Both the position numbers and the translations under genes were made by a program. The notes under the pieces are model-generated. The model was not told the DNA's origin, did no database searches, and saw nothing but the letters and a program-made list of their open reading frames with translations. A DNA stretch of 64,000 nt from G963663315 sp965208975 (GTDB lineage Bacteria; Pseudomonadota; Gammaproteobacteria; Arenicellales; Poriferihabitantaceae). Position 1 is the first letter of the stretch. The number at the start of each line of letters is the position of its first letter. Positions 1 through 8,866 of the stretch are shown here, one piece after another. The stretch spans positions 1,178,001 through 1,242,000 of the forward strand of contig CBDBQH010000003.1 in the NCBI GenBank assembly GCA_965208975.1. The letters run 5' to 3'.

Positions 1-13
1 CGATTATTTTCAT
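1..13 (-). CDS. Start of next pilus-operon gene (partial)
   Basis: Only the first four codons are inside the window. Reading the minus strand, an ATG at 13-11 follows a GAGG ribosome-binding sequence just past the stop of the pilO-like gene. The gene continues off the left edge. In R64-like thin pilus loci pilP follows pilO, so a pilP-like gene is possible, but nothing in the sequence shows it. Confidence 0.3.
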
Positions 14-21
14 GTGATCCC

Positions 22-1227
22 TCATAATGTGCTGGTTTCGATGGATATGTCACAATTCGACATGGAAAAGTTCTCATAGCTACAGGACAAACGGCTGATA
101 ACGGCGGGGTAACCATCCAGGCGCCGCGCGATATCCATCAAATCGAATGTATTGATGTTGGCCTGGTCTATATTGAACCGCATGGTGTCGGTATAACCCG
201 TCACCGGCCCCTCGACCAGAGCCAGCGCCGGCCAGCCCCGCGACATAAGCTCAAGCAATACCGCGGTTCGTACCGGCGTTCCGGGCACAGTATCCGGCAT
301 GGCGATGTCGATAGCGACCGCCCAACCCGCCGAATTCCATCTGAACTGGCCGTGCCGTTGATCCGCAAACGCTTTCGCCTGTAACGGGTATCTATATGAT
401 TGCCCACTCAACACGACACTGGACGGGGACGTGAATTCCAGTCGCTGCAACCCATCGCCGTACAACACATCCAGGCGCCATAAGAACCGGACCAACTCGC
501 GCAGCGTCGCGCCACCGGCATGGCTGACCATCGGAATCACCGGTTGTTGTTCGCCTGCATCAACCCGCTCATCCCGCATGACCCGCTCCCACAGCGCGCT
601 CATGTCAACCTGACTCAGCGCCACCGCCGCGACCACGACCAGTACCGGCGCGATCATTGTCGGGTGATACAGCCGATTACGCAAAAAGACCGGGAATACC
701 CTCTCGAAACGATAGCGCCACAAATCAAACGGAAGCGGCTCAAGCTCGACATACTGGGCGCCCGGGTCAATACGGCCTCCTGCCGTAAAACCGCGCATCA
801 CCCGGTTTTCGACCCGGTAACGATCCAGGTATTCCAGTGCACTGTTCTCATCGACAATGCGTTCTGTCTTGACAAGCCCGTTCGCGATTTCGGCCAGATA
901 TACGCTTGTGTCAAAAGGGATGATGACCACGAAATCATCCGGCGCATCTGGCGCTTCTCCGGTTTTTGAAAGAATCGTTGAATACCAGCTGTCCAGACTC
1001 GCCGCGATCGACACGCCCCGTTCCTCGGCGGACCACCAGACTTCAATCCCCTCGCCAGCCCTGGCCTCTACAAAACAGTACCTTGTGCGCGTTCTGGTCA
1101 GATGGCGACGCACTTCCCGCGACTTTCGCCATGGGCCGATGTCGGTCGATATCGGTAATTGCGCCGCGGCGTAAATCACGGTGACATTCCTGCCATCGAC
1201 CTGGATTCGGGATGACCAGGACATCAA
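22..1227 (-). CDS. PilO2-like type IVb pilus accessory protein
   Basis: A 401-residue protein with a long cytoplasmic N-terminal part, one hydrophobic segment near residues 190-210 (PTMIAPVLVVVAAVALSQV) and a periplasmic C-terminal part. This layout and its place directly after a secretin fit the PilO2/TcpD-like inner-membrane accessory protein of type IVb (R64 thin or toxin-coregulated) pili. PilO-type proteins help couple the secretin to the inner-membrane assembly platform. The start overlaps the stop of the secretin gene by 4 bp, so the two are translationally coupled. Sequence motifs in this family are weak, so the call leans on topology and neighbours. Confidence 0.65.
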   Translation of the reverse strand: MMSWSSRIQVDGRNVTVIYAAAQLPISTDIGPWRKSREVRRHLTRTRTRYCFVEARAGEGIEVWWSAEERGVSIAASLDSWYSTILSKTGEAPDAPDDFVVIIPFDTSVYLAEIANGLVKTERIVDENSALEYLDRYRVENRVMRGFTAGGRIDPGAQYVELEPLPFDLWRYRFERVFPVFLRNRLYHPTMIAPVLVVVAAVALSQVDMSALWERVMRDERVDAGEQQPVIPMVSHAGGATLRELVRFLWRLDVLYGDGLQRLEFTSPSSVVLSGQSYRYPLQAKAFADQRHGQFRWNSAGWAVAIDIAMPDTVPGTPVRTAVLLELMSRGWPALALVEGPVTGYTDTMRFNIDQANINTFDLMDIARRLDGYPAVISRLSCSYENFSMSNCDISIETSTL

Positions 1228-2678
1228 CCCGGGACCACGTTGGCCGTAATCATCATGACCGTCTCCCGGGAACGGTCCTGTGTGTCGCTACTGTTACCCA
1301 ATATGCCCAGATACGGAATCTTTTCCTTGCGATCACGGACCACCGCTTCCGAGAAGGACATCAATAACTTGGGTTCCCCGTCTTTCAATGACACCGACAA
1401 AACCCGGTTGAAGTCATCTGTGACAAAATTCACTCCTTCAATGCCGGCGAAATTGAAGGGTATCCGCTCAGCCGGAGTGGAACGGGATAAAGCCATCCGC
1501 AACGTGATCTGATCGTCCTGTACGGTCGGCTGCAAGTGAATCGCCAGCCCGGTTCGCAACTCCGAGAACTCGACTTCCGGAGTCCTCGATTCAGAATCGC
1601 CGCTGCCCGTCACGGTGAACGCGATTTTTGACACATAGCGTTCCGTCCGCGTCGCGTCAATGCTCGCCACGTGATTATTCAATATCTCGATCGTGTCATC
1701 ATAGGCGATACTCGTATCACCGAACTTTTTCAACCAGTTGTAAACGAATCCGCTACCCAGGTACGCGCTGTCCGGGCGAGTGACCGCTCCGGTCAAAGCC
1801 CCGGAACTGCCGGTGATATTTCCGGTAATTCCCAGTCCGATAGAGAAATTACCGCTCTGGCGCACTATATCCAGCAGTAAATTGTGTTTTTCCGAGTCGG
1901 ACACATCAACTTCCATAATCGAGATATGCACACGAACAATGGCGCTTGTCGAAGAATTGTATCGCCGGATTACCTCTTCAACCCGGCGCATTGCGCCTGG
2001 CCTGGCAGTCACTACCAGCTGATTCGCCGCCGGCAATATGACGACAGCGGCGCCCGGTTCAATTTGTCCCGGCCCTGAAGATCCGGCTTGAAGGCCAAGA
2101 ACAGATCGTACCAGCCCGACCAGCTCCGTCGTATACGGGTCAAGGGTAACGCTGACTGTATTATCCGACCCCCCGCTGTCCGCCATTGAAAGATTCCTCA
2201 TCTTCATATCTGCCTGCGTGGCGCCGGGTTGAACGGCCAGAGAGAAATGACGGGTTTCGATATCGTAAATCTGGATCACGCCTTTTTCGATACGGTAGAC
2301 CCAGTCCGCCTGGGCAACAATCGAATCGAGATGATCGCGGATAGTCAGCGCCGAAGGCGACCATTTTACTGCTTGTCGCGCCTGTGAGTGGCCCATGTTA
2401 TAGCGCACCGGCCGTTTCTGCGCCACCAGGTCAATCGCTGAACGCGCATCCAGATTATTGAACCTCGCAGTGATCCGTTTGTCCAGCCATGCACTCATTC
2501 GCGGCGCCGTGACCCGCTTCAACACAGGCGGTGAAGGCTCGTCCGCACTTCCCCGAATCTCTTCGATCCGCTCCTGTACATGCTCAATCGACGAGTGCGG
2601 TTCTGGCGAGGAGTTGCAGCCACCGAGCCCTGCCAGCAGCGCCAGTATCCCTGTTACCGACCTGCCTGATTTCATCAT
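1224..2678 (-). CDS. pilN: PilN-type secretin lipoprotein
   Basis: A 484-residue outer-membrane secretin of the type IVb pilus family. A lipoprotein signal ends in a lipobox-like GLGGC at about residue 21. A middle secretin/TonB short N-terminal-like section (ARSAIDLVAQKRP) is followed by a repeat domain with the typical VVILPAANQLVVTARPG motif. The C-terminal secretin pore domain ends in VMMITANVVPG. Secretins form the gated channel through which the pilus leaves the cell. It overlaps both neighbours by 4 bp. It lies in the same transcript as a P-type conjugation system, as in several integrative elements that carry a mating pilus. Confidence 0.85.
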   Translation of the reverse strand: MMKSGRSVTGILALLAGLGGCNSSPEPHSSIEHVQERIEEIRGSADEPSPPVLKRVTAPRMSAWLDKRITARFNNLDARSAIDLVAQKRPVRYNMGHSQARQAVKWSPSALTIRDHLDSIVAQADWVYRIEKGVIQIYDIETRHFSLAVQPGATQADMKMRNLSMADSGGSDNTVSVTLDPYTTELVGLVRSVLGLQAGSSGPGQIEPGAAVVILPAANQLVVTARPGAMRRVEEVIRRYNSSTSAIVRVHISIMEVDVSDSEKHNLLLDIVRQSGNFSIGLGITGNITGSSGALTGAVTRPDSAYLGSGFVYNWLKKFGDTSIAYDDTIEILNNHVASIDATRTERYVSKIAFTVTGSGDSESRTPEVEFSELRTGLAIHLQPTVQDDQITLRMALSRSTPAERIPFNFAGIEGVNFVTDDFNRVLSVSLKDGEPKLLMSFSEAVVRDRKEKIPYLGILGNSSDTQDRSRETVMMITANVVPG

Positions 2679-3448
2679 TGAGGGACTCCCGGCAATTCAT
2701 GATAGTCAATATAGCTTTCACTCCCTTCCTCGCGTATCACACCCAGCAATCCATAATCCTCCTGCAGCATATCCAGCAACCCGGCGGCGCCTTTATGATT
2801 CTCCCGCAGCCTGGTGGTCTCGACTATCCAATCAACCAGTTCCTGGCTGTTACCCGGATGCCAAATCCCGAAACGATGACCGCAGTCTGCCGTCAGTCTC
2901 TCGATGCTGGCGTACAGGGACCCTGCCTTGATCAGCAACTGCCGACATTCGGCCGGGCTGGCCGGTTTGGTGTTGTTTGCCTGTCCCTGCCCGATTACGC
3001 CCGACTGTGTTTCTCGTGGTATATCCGGTTGCGGTGGGGCGGATATCGGTTGCAGCCAGTATTCCCGCGTTCTCTCTCGACCCTGATAGCGCACTACCAG
3101 CGTAATTCTTGCTGGTGTGACGAGGGGTTTCGTCACCGAGATGACAACATTGACTCCGGATTGCCGTTCGGTCGCCTGCCACCGAAGCCTTTGCATTACA
3201 TCCTGAGAGGCATAGATACTGGCGCTGAAAGTGGAATAGCCATCTGCCGACACGGTAACAGGCACAACGTATTCTTCGCGCTTCACAGGCGTGGCCTGTT
3301 GCATTGGACCCAGCTCGAATCGACTACCGCCGTAGGCCACAGGCATCATCAGCGTCGCCAGCGCAATATTCAGAACCGCGGCTTGCAGACTCACGGGGGT
3401 GATCGGGTACAACAACGCCTCCTGACACGCCCATAGTCGAAATTTCAC
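2675..3448 (-). CDS. FimV N-terminal-like periplasmic pilus protein
   Basis: A 257-residue protein with a hydrophobic N-terminal segment (about residues 17-40), probably a signal or anchor. Next comes a beta-rich domain resembling the FimV N-terminal domain: VNVVISVTKPLVTPARITLV, then RTREYWLQPI. In FimV this domain marks a periplasmic pilus-assembly protein. The C-terminal half has no motif I can name. It sits between trbI and the secretin with 4-bp overlaps on both sides, so it is part of the same machine. A PilL/TcpQ-like role is an alternative. Confidence 0.55.
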   Translation of the reverse strand: MKFRLWACQEALLYPITPVSLQAAVLNIALATLMMPVAYGGSRFELGPMQQATPVKREEYVVPVTVSADGYSTFSASIYASQDVMQRLRWQATERQSGVNVVISVTKPLVTPARITLVVRYQGRERTREYWLQPISAPPQPDIPRETQSGVIGQGQANNTKPASPAECRQLLIKAGSLYASIERLTADCGHRFGIWHPGNSQELVDWIVETTRLRENHKGAAGLLDMLQEDYGLLGVIREEGSESYIDYHELPGVPQ

Positions 3449-4671
3449 AAGTAAGCCCCCGCGAACAGAATGTCCCGGTTGACCACCACCGTGAACGGAT
3501 AGCCTGGCCGAATACGAATCGTGGGCTGTATCGACAGGTTCCTGTCGATCAACTTCTCACCCATCTTCGAATAATTGGCGGCGGCGATTTTCCCGAATTC
3601 ATCATCCGCCTGGGTGGAGGTCGGTGTATCCGCTATCTGTGCGGGCAAAGCCTGAATCGCGGAAAGCAGAAACGTCTGGCCAAACAGTTTCAGGTAATGG
3701 TTTTGCACCTGGTCCTTGAATCCGCTGGCTCCGGATAGATCGGAGCCCTGCATACGGCCCAGCTCAAGAGTACTGGCATCGGGAAATATAATCCGCTCCC
3801 AGGCAACCAGCGCGCGATTCTGCCCATAGCTGATACGGCTATCATACGTCCCGTACAACTTCGCTCCCTGCGGAATCAGCAGATGTTGGCCGGTAGCTGT
3901 ATCGTATACATTTTGTGATACCTGCCCGAGCAGCGCTCCGGGAAGATCAGAGTTGAGTCCGGTAATCAGGATGCCGGGGATTACAGTCCCGGTCTTGAGC
4001 GTGTACCGGCCCTGGTCTGTCTGACGGATATGCGGCAACCATGCCTTCTGCTCCGACTCTCTGAGAAAGTCGATTTTCCCGGCCTGTCCATCCGATTCGA
4101 CCGGCGAAAGACTCCCGGCCCGGGCCAGTAATGCCTCCAGAGCCCGACCTCGTATCGAATCCGGTGAAAGATCGGCATCCAGCGAGGAGCCAGCCAACGG
4201 GGGTTCGGATGTGGCTGTCCGGCTATCTTCTGGTATGTTTAATTCCGCGGTTGAAACCGCGGGTGAGCTTTCCTGTCCCAGAGTGCGGTTTTGCAGCTCT
4301 CGCATCCTTTGCTGTTGCAGGTATTCGCGTTGCGCCTTGAGTGCGCTGGAGACAGGCGGGACGACAACAACACCGGAGTCGGGCGCGGCGAAACCGGATT
4401 GTCCGGGAATATCATCTGCCAGACCCGTTTCGTTTTCTTCGAGCAGCTTCGGCAATTCGTAGGATGGCCGGGCGCTGGTTCCCGGCCTGGCGTCGCTGAG
4501 CGCTTGTTCATCGTCTGACTGGAAACGGGACAGGGCGCCCCATAACAGACCGCCAACCAGCAGCGCCCCGAAAACACCGGCAATGACCATCGGTATCACG
4601 CCCAAATGACGACCACCCAGCTGACTGTATGCGCCGGGCCTGACAGCGGCGTGGAGTACAGAATCAACCAT
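3445..4671 (-). CDS. trbI: TrbI/VirB10 type IV secretion scaffold
   Basis: VirB10-family protein bridging inner and outer membranes in the type IV secretion core complex. One transmembrane segment (VIPMVIAGVFGALLVGGLLW) is followed by a proline-rich periplasmic stretch. The conserved C-terminal beta-barrel domain has TVIPGILITGLNSDLPG, YDTATGQHLLIPQGAKLYG and the closing RPGYPFTVVVNRDI. I place the start at 4671, not the upstream in-frame ATG at 4758. It gives the same short overlap with trbH (8 bp) seen across the operon and removes 29 residues that only read through trbH. Confidence 0.93.
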   Translation of the reverse strand: MVDSVLHAAVRPGAYSQLGGRHLGVIPMVIAGVFGALLVGGLLWGALSRFQSDDEQALSDARPGTSARPSYELPKLLEENETGLADDIPGQSGFAAPDSGVVVVPPVSSALKAQREYLQQQRMRELQNRTLGQESSPAVSTAELNIPEDSRTATSEPPLAGSSLDADLSPDSIRGRALEALLARAGSLSPVESDGQAGKIDFLRESEQKAWLPHIRQTDQGRYTLKTGTVIPGILITGLNSDLPGALLGQVSQNVYDTATGQHLLIPQGAKLYGTYDSRISYGQNRALVAWERIIFPDASTLELGRMQGSDLSGASGFKDQVQNHYLKLFGQTFLLSAIQALPAQIADTPTSTQADDEFGKIAAANYSKMGEKLIDRNLSIQPTIRIRPGYPFTVVVNRDILFAGAYL

Positions 4672-5164
4672 GCCTGGAATCTCCGGTTGCCCCTGCCGGG
4701 CGAGGGAGCGCCTCGTCTGACAATGAGGTCGAATGAACCTGCAATTCTCCCCCGTCAAAAATATAGAGTCTTGAGAGCGTGTAGTTCAGCCCCACCCGGA
4801 TAACGCCCAGATACATCGCTGATTCATGCGTGTAATGTGTCTCGAATGTCACCGGATTGGCGCCGCCTGTCTGATGCACCGCGTATCCAGCATCTCGCAA
4901 AACCCGTTCGAGTGGTTTGCCCCGAGCCTCATCGTGAATGGCGAGGGGAGTTTTTGCCGGCGGGAATCGTTTGCTCACTTCACGCATCAAGTCATCCAGC
5001 ATCCGCTTTGCGACTTCAGCGGGTACGTCCGCCGAGTGGACAGCCACCGGACTGACCACGCAACCGGACAGAGCGACACTGAACCATATCGCGGACCACG
5101 CGATGAATCGCCTGGCCGTGGAACAACGGGATATCTGAATTGAACCGACCATCCTGAATCTCAC
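4664..5164 (-). CDS. trbH: TrbH-like conjugation lipoprotein
   Basis: A 166-residue lipoprotein. The signal segment ends at VALSGCVVSP (lipobox cysteine near residue 35). The body contains short runs typical of TrbH, such as AKTPLAIHDEARGKPLERVL and the late LSRLYIFDGGELQV. TrbH is the outer-membrane lipoprotein of P-type systems, functionally comparable to VirB7. The stop overlaps trbI and the start overlaps the trbG stop (ATGA), so the order trbG-H-I is as in RP4 and Ti plasmids. A start at the internal Met5 is also possible. Confidence 0.8.
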   Translation of the reverse strand: MRFRMVGSIQISRCSTARRFIAWSAIWFSVALSGCVVSPVAVHSADVPAEVAKRMLDDLMREVSKRFPPAKTPLAIHDEARGKPLERVLRDAGYAVHQTGGANPVTFETHYTHESAMYLGVIRVGLNYTLSRLYIFDGGELQVHSTSLSDEALPRPAGATGDSRHG

Positions 5165-6171
5165 CCCCCGGTGTAAGTGATCATGACCTTGCGCTGAGCG
5201 CGGCCTGTGCCGGCAATCAGCATGCCCCGTGTGAACAGTTTGTCGATAATGAACGTGCCCCGCCGCAAACGGTAATTGACAATTTGCGCTACATTGCGGG
5301 AGCCGGTCTCGACAAAGGCCGGCGCATCGGACTGCCGCATTGATTTTGGCATCTGGATATACACTCGCAGACCATCGTTGTAGACCCGCACCGGCTTCCA
5401 GGGCGGGTTATCGCCAACAACCGAATAATCGAAGTCGAGATTGGCAATATCCGGCCGGATCGTTGGCGTCACTTCTATCGCGCGCTCCTCGCGGTGGCTG
5501 ACCTCAATCTCCTTTTCGGCGTTGACGGACTGCTCATATTCATGCCAGCGTCTGGCTTCCATTTCAGGATATGAAAAACCAACCGAAGCCATAAATCGCT
5601 CCTCGGTTGACTTTAAGTGAAAGTAGTAACTGCGCCGGTTGGTAATCGCAATCATGGTGGTTTCCAGATTTTCGTAGGTGGGTTTGACAACAATATGCGT
5701 AATCATCGCCTCGCCCTTGCCCTGCGCCACCGGAATAATGCGCCAGTTCACACTGTCCCCGATAAAAATACCGTCTTCGACCAGAACTTCGCCGCGCTCA
5801 AGCTCAATATGCGTGACATTACCGGGCGCCGTAATGACCGGAGCGCTTGATTCGCCGAAATGGTAAACCACCTTGCCGTTGCGCCCGATCATGGCGGGCG
5901 AGTAGCGATTCTGCCAGCCGCGGGATAGCCGAACCGCTTCCACTTCCCGGGTTGTCAATACGACAGGCGGTACTGCCGGAATAACCGGCAACGGCCAATC
6001 CACCACAGCGTCATACTCTCCGGAATCACCGGCAGACGCCGTCCGATTGACTGCATGCTGGTTGGTCTCCGCTACCGCAGGCGCTTCTGTGGATAGAAGC
6101 TGTGCCTGTGCGGGCGCCGCATGAAATACCATAAAAAGGAGCATGGACGAACCAAAAGACAGGCGGCTCAT
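5161..6171 (-). CDS. trbG: TrbG/VirB9 type IV secretion outer-membrane component
   Basis: A 336-residue VirB9/TrbG family protein. An N-terminal Sec signal peptide (LLFMVFHAAPAQAQ) is followed by the N-terminal beta domain with KVVYHFGES and a C-terminal domain with FDYSVVGDNPPWKPVRVYND. That domain is known to bind VirB7/VirB10 in the outer-membrane ring. The family's usual YFHLKS motif is present near the middle. It overlaps trbF by 4 bp and trbH by 4 bp. Confidence 0.93.
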   Translation of the reverse strand: MSRLSFGSSMLLFMVFHAAPAQAQLLSTEAPAVAETNQHAVNRTASAGDSGEYDAVVDWPLPVIPAVPPVVLTTREVEAVRLSRGWQNRYSPAMIGRNGKVVYHFGESSAPVITAPGNVTHIELERGEVLVEDGIFIGDSVNWRIIPVAQGKGEAMITHIVVKPTYENLETTMIAITNRRSYYFHLKSTEERFMASVGFSYPEMEARRWHEYEQSVNAEKEIEVSHREERAIEVTPTIRPDIANLDFDYSVVGDNPPWKPVRVYNDGLRVYIQMPKSMRQSDAPAFVETGSRNVAQIVNYRLRRGTFIIDKLFTRGMLIAGTGRAQRKVMITYTGG

Positions 6172-6821
6172 ATCGACTCCGCCCAGTTGATGTCAGACAC
6201 CAGCAATCCGGTAGGGTTGGTCAACAGAATTTCCGCCGGCACATCGTCCATGAAATCAAACGTGATATTCGCCTGCCAGCGCTTCGTTACAGCCTGACCA
6301 TTACCCCGCTGAGTGACCGTCTCGACCCAGTCGACCTGCCACGTCATTGGCGAAACCGGCAAAACGTTCGAGATGCGGATGCTAACCGTCTCGAAAAGCG
6401 CTCGCCGCAATGGATTGGTGGAGTCAGATACGATGTAATCGCGCAGCTTGGCGAATGCGGGAGAATGGTTATCAATGAATCTGGCGAGATCGTTGACTCT
6501 TTGCTTCTGGAACTCCGGGTCAATCGACACGGTTCGCCAGGTCGAGACAAACTGGGCCAGCGAGGCTTTGGTCACACGCTCATCGTTGACTGCCAGCCCG
6601 GCGCCCGGCTGATACAGGCCGACCGGCATATAGCGTTCGTCCATCACGACCAGTACCGGGCGGAGCCGGGTCTGGGAGCCAATGTAAACCATGCCGGCAA
6701 CGGCGCACAGTGATACCAGCGACGCAATCACTGTACACAGCCGCCATCCGGCGCTCGTTTTCGCCGCATTTTCGAGTACCGAGCTGTACGCCAGTCTGTT
6801 TTGTGTATACAGATCAGCCAT
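6168..6821 (-). CDS. trbF: TrbF/VirB8 inner-membrane assembly factor
   Basis: A 217-residue bitopic protein. A short cytoplasmic N-terminus is followed by one membrane segment (VIASLVSLCAVAGMVYIG) and a periplasmic VirB8-like domain beginning LRPVLVVMDE and ending with TNPTGLLVSDINW. VirB8/TrbF nucleates assembly of the secretion channel. The length matches the family. The start overlaps the trbL stop by 8 bp. Confidence 0.93.
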   Translation of the reverse strand: MADLYTQNRLAYSSVLENAAKTSAGWRLCTVIASLVSLCAVAGMVYIGSQTRLRPVLVVMDERYMPVGLYQPGAGLAVNDERVTKASLAQFVSTWRTVSIDPEFQKQRVNDLARFIDNHSPAFAKLRDYIVSDSTNPLRRALFETVSIRISNVLPVSPMTWQVDWVETVTQRGNGQAVTKRWQANITFDFMDDVPAEILLTNPTGLLVSDINWAESI

Positions 6822-8058
6822 TGTCTTTCATGACCTTGTTTTTCAACTCGTCCCTCATCAGGTTTTTACGCAGTTGCCGGGCCATGGGGTTTTTGTTGGT
6901 CATGTTGTCGGCCCATGAGCTAAAAAGATTGCGGGCGATACCCCGGCTCATTTCTCCTGGCCCGACCGCGCCCTGGTTACGGGCAAGTACAGCGGCTCCC
7001 CGTATGGACAGGGCCCCGCCCGCCAGATTTCCACCAGCGACAGCCGCTCCGGTAACGTGCGCTCCGGCGACCGCGCCCGCCGCAGTGACAGCGCCGGCGG
7101 CGCTGACCCCGGAGCCCGGAGAAGCGGTCAGCAGGCTCTGGATGTAATCGGGTATACGAACCGCAATTTCCTTGTACATGATGGCTGCCGCCGCCATCAG
7201 CATATACGGTCCGACCCGGTGCATAACCGGCATGGTTGCCCATCCCTCGACCATGCGGATACCCAGCGCAATGATCAATTCCAGCGCAAACAGCTTGAAG
7301 CCGGTGCCGATCAGGCCACCGAAAAAACGCATCGGATATTCGCGCGTGACTTGCAGGCTGAACAATCCCAATGACAACAGGCCGACAGACAGCACGATAT
7401 ACATCTCGCACAGAACCAGAACCAGTTGCACCGCAGCCACCGACAGCGCCCACAGCACAATCACCGCCGTAAACAGGATCATCAGGATCTCCGGAGAGTC
7501 GGTGACAAAATTCAACGGCCTGATTGAGTCGAGCATATTGCCGACGACATTTAGCGGTATTCTGATCAGATCCTTGAGCGCGTATTCCTCGCCGATTTGC
7601 CCCTCCCGCACCAGTGAAGATGAATCACGAAAACCCTGGATAATCAGTTCAAACGCCAGATGGTTCTCCAGCAGGAACAAGCCGAAGCTGATAATCAATA
7701 CACGCTTGAGAAGCTCAACCGCAAACTCATTCAGGTCGGACCCCCGAACCGCCATCATCGAGAAGGCCAGAATAAATTCAAGCAGCGCCAGTGACCAGAA
7801 CAGGGCCGTGGCAATCCTGACAATACCCCCGCTCCATTTCTGTGTGTTATCGATAAAATTCTGGACAATCCTTTCAGCGGAAAACAAATCCGGGTTGGCG
7901 GCTATGAAGTTTTCCAAAACCCGGTCCGCCTGGCGGAAACAGTCCGCTTCCTCTCCGCTATCCGAATGAATACCGGCACATTGGTCGTAATGGTCAGACC
8001 ATGCCACTGTCGGCATCGCACACAGCAAAGACAGCAGGACAAGGGCGCGTTTCAACAT
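6814..8058 (-). CDS. trbL: TrbL/VirB6 polytopic channel protein
   Basis: A polytopic membrane protein of about 414 residues with a cleavable-looking signal (ALVLLSLLCAMPTVAWS), at least five further hydrophobic helices, and an Ala/Gly-rich region (SAAGAVTAAGAVAGAHVTGA) before a charged C-terminus, as in TrbL proteins. TrbL/VirB6 forms the inner-membrane part of the DNA path. I choose the start at 8058. It follows the trbJ stop by 4 bp and gives a normal signal peptide; the longer in-frame reading from 8169 only runs through trbJ. Confidence 0.9.
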   Translation of the reverse strand: MLKRALVLLSLLCAMPTVAWSDHYDQCAGIHSDSGEEADCFRQADRVLENFIAANPDLFSAERIVQNFIDNTQKWSGGIVRIATALFWSLALLEFILAFSMMAVRGSDLNEFAVELLKRVLIISFGLFLLENHLAFELIIQGFRDSSSLVREGQIGEEYALKDLIRIPLNVVGNMLDSIRPLNFVTDSPEILMILFTAVIVLWALSVAAVQLVLVLCEMYIVLSVGLLSLGLFSLQVTREYPMRFFGGLIGTGFKLFALELIIALGIRMVEGWATMPVMHRVGPYMLMAAAAIMYKEIAVRIPDYIQSLLTASPGSGVSAAGAVTAAGAVAGAHVTGAAVAGGNLAGGALSIRGAAVLARNQGAVGPGEMSRGIARNLFSSWADNMTNKNPMARQLRKNLMRDELKNKVMKDNG

Positions 8059-8062
8059 ATCA

Positions 8063-8866
8063 TTACCGATACAGGTCTGTGTCCGGGTCCTGTTTCCTGC
8101 GCTGACTCCGCAGTTGCTCACGAAGTCTTCGATCCGCCTCATACATCCATTCTCTGCGTGATTGCGCACGATTACTTCTGGCCTGTCCGGAGGCCAGGTA
8201 ATTCGCCTGCAGCAAAATCTGGGTTTGCAACAGGTTCTCCATCCGTCGAGCCTGTCGCACCTGGGTCAGAGCCAGATCATTGCCGAGTTGCATCAAAGCC
8301 TTGCGGCTTCTCACGGTTCTGGCCTGACGGTCAATCAGGTCAAGCATTTGCCCCTCGGCCAGAACCTGATCCCGATTCAGGTTGACCGTGTTCAACGCCG
8401 CCGTCATATTGGCCCGATTCTGTGCGTCCCACGCCGCATAACCCGCATTGCCACCGTTTGCAATACCGTATATCTCGTCCATCAAGACCCTGTAGCCGGG
8501 ATATTTCAACGCGAATTCGTCGTTGACGCTACCTGCCTGATAGCTGATGAGATGATCGTTTCGCATCGCCCGGTGCAGTCGTATCAAAGCCTTTGACGGA
8601 GCATCGGCAAAGTGATGTCCAGTCAACATACGTTCATTGTCGCGCAGAATCCGGAGCTCATCGGCCAGAACCTGCCAGGTACGCAGCTGTTGTTGTACCT
8701 GAGCCACCAGTTCGGCATTATTCAGCGCCTGCGTAAATTCAGTGGCGCCGCCGGTGACGGCGCCACCCGCCATTGCTGTAGCCGCAAACAGGAACGCCCC
8801 GCAGCCGGTGGCAAGAATCTTCCCGGTGGCGCTTGCGAAGACAGCGCAGAGCCTGGTTCCAATCAT
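8063..8866 (-). CDS. trbJ: TrbJ/VirB5-like conjugation protein
   Basis: A 267-residue secreted protein. The signal peptide ends near AFLFAATAMAGG and is followed by long amphipathic helices rich in Gln, Arg and Leu (NNAELVAQVQQQLRTWQVLA), typical of TrbJ/VirB5 minor pilus components. The start at 8866 gives an ATGA overlap with trbE; an in-frame ATG at 8914 is less likely. The gene order trbE-J-L follows the Ti-plasmid arrangement. No trbK-like entry-exclusion gene sits between trbJ and trbL. Confidence 0.88.
   Translation of the reverse strand: MIGTRLCAVFASATGKILATGCGAFLFAATAMAGGAVTGGATEFTQALNNAELVAQVQQQLRTWQVLADELRILRDNERMLTGHHFADAPSKALIRLHRAMRNDHLISYQAGSVNDEFALKYPGYRVLMDEIYGIANGGNAGYAAWDAQNRANMTAALNTVNLNRDQVLAEGQMLDLIDRQARTVRSRKALMQLGNDLALTQVRQARRMENLLQTQILLQANYLASGQARSNRAQSRREWMYEADRRLREQLRSQRRKQDPDTDLYR

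Noticed and set aside
2458..3436. Plus-strand ORFs of 150-300 codons opposite pilN and the FimV-like gene
   Set aside because: They are antisense to well-supported overlapping operon genes and have Cys/Arg/Pro-rich, family-less products.
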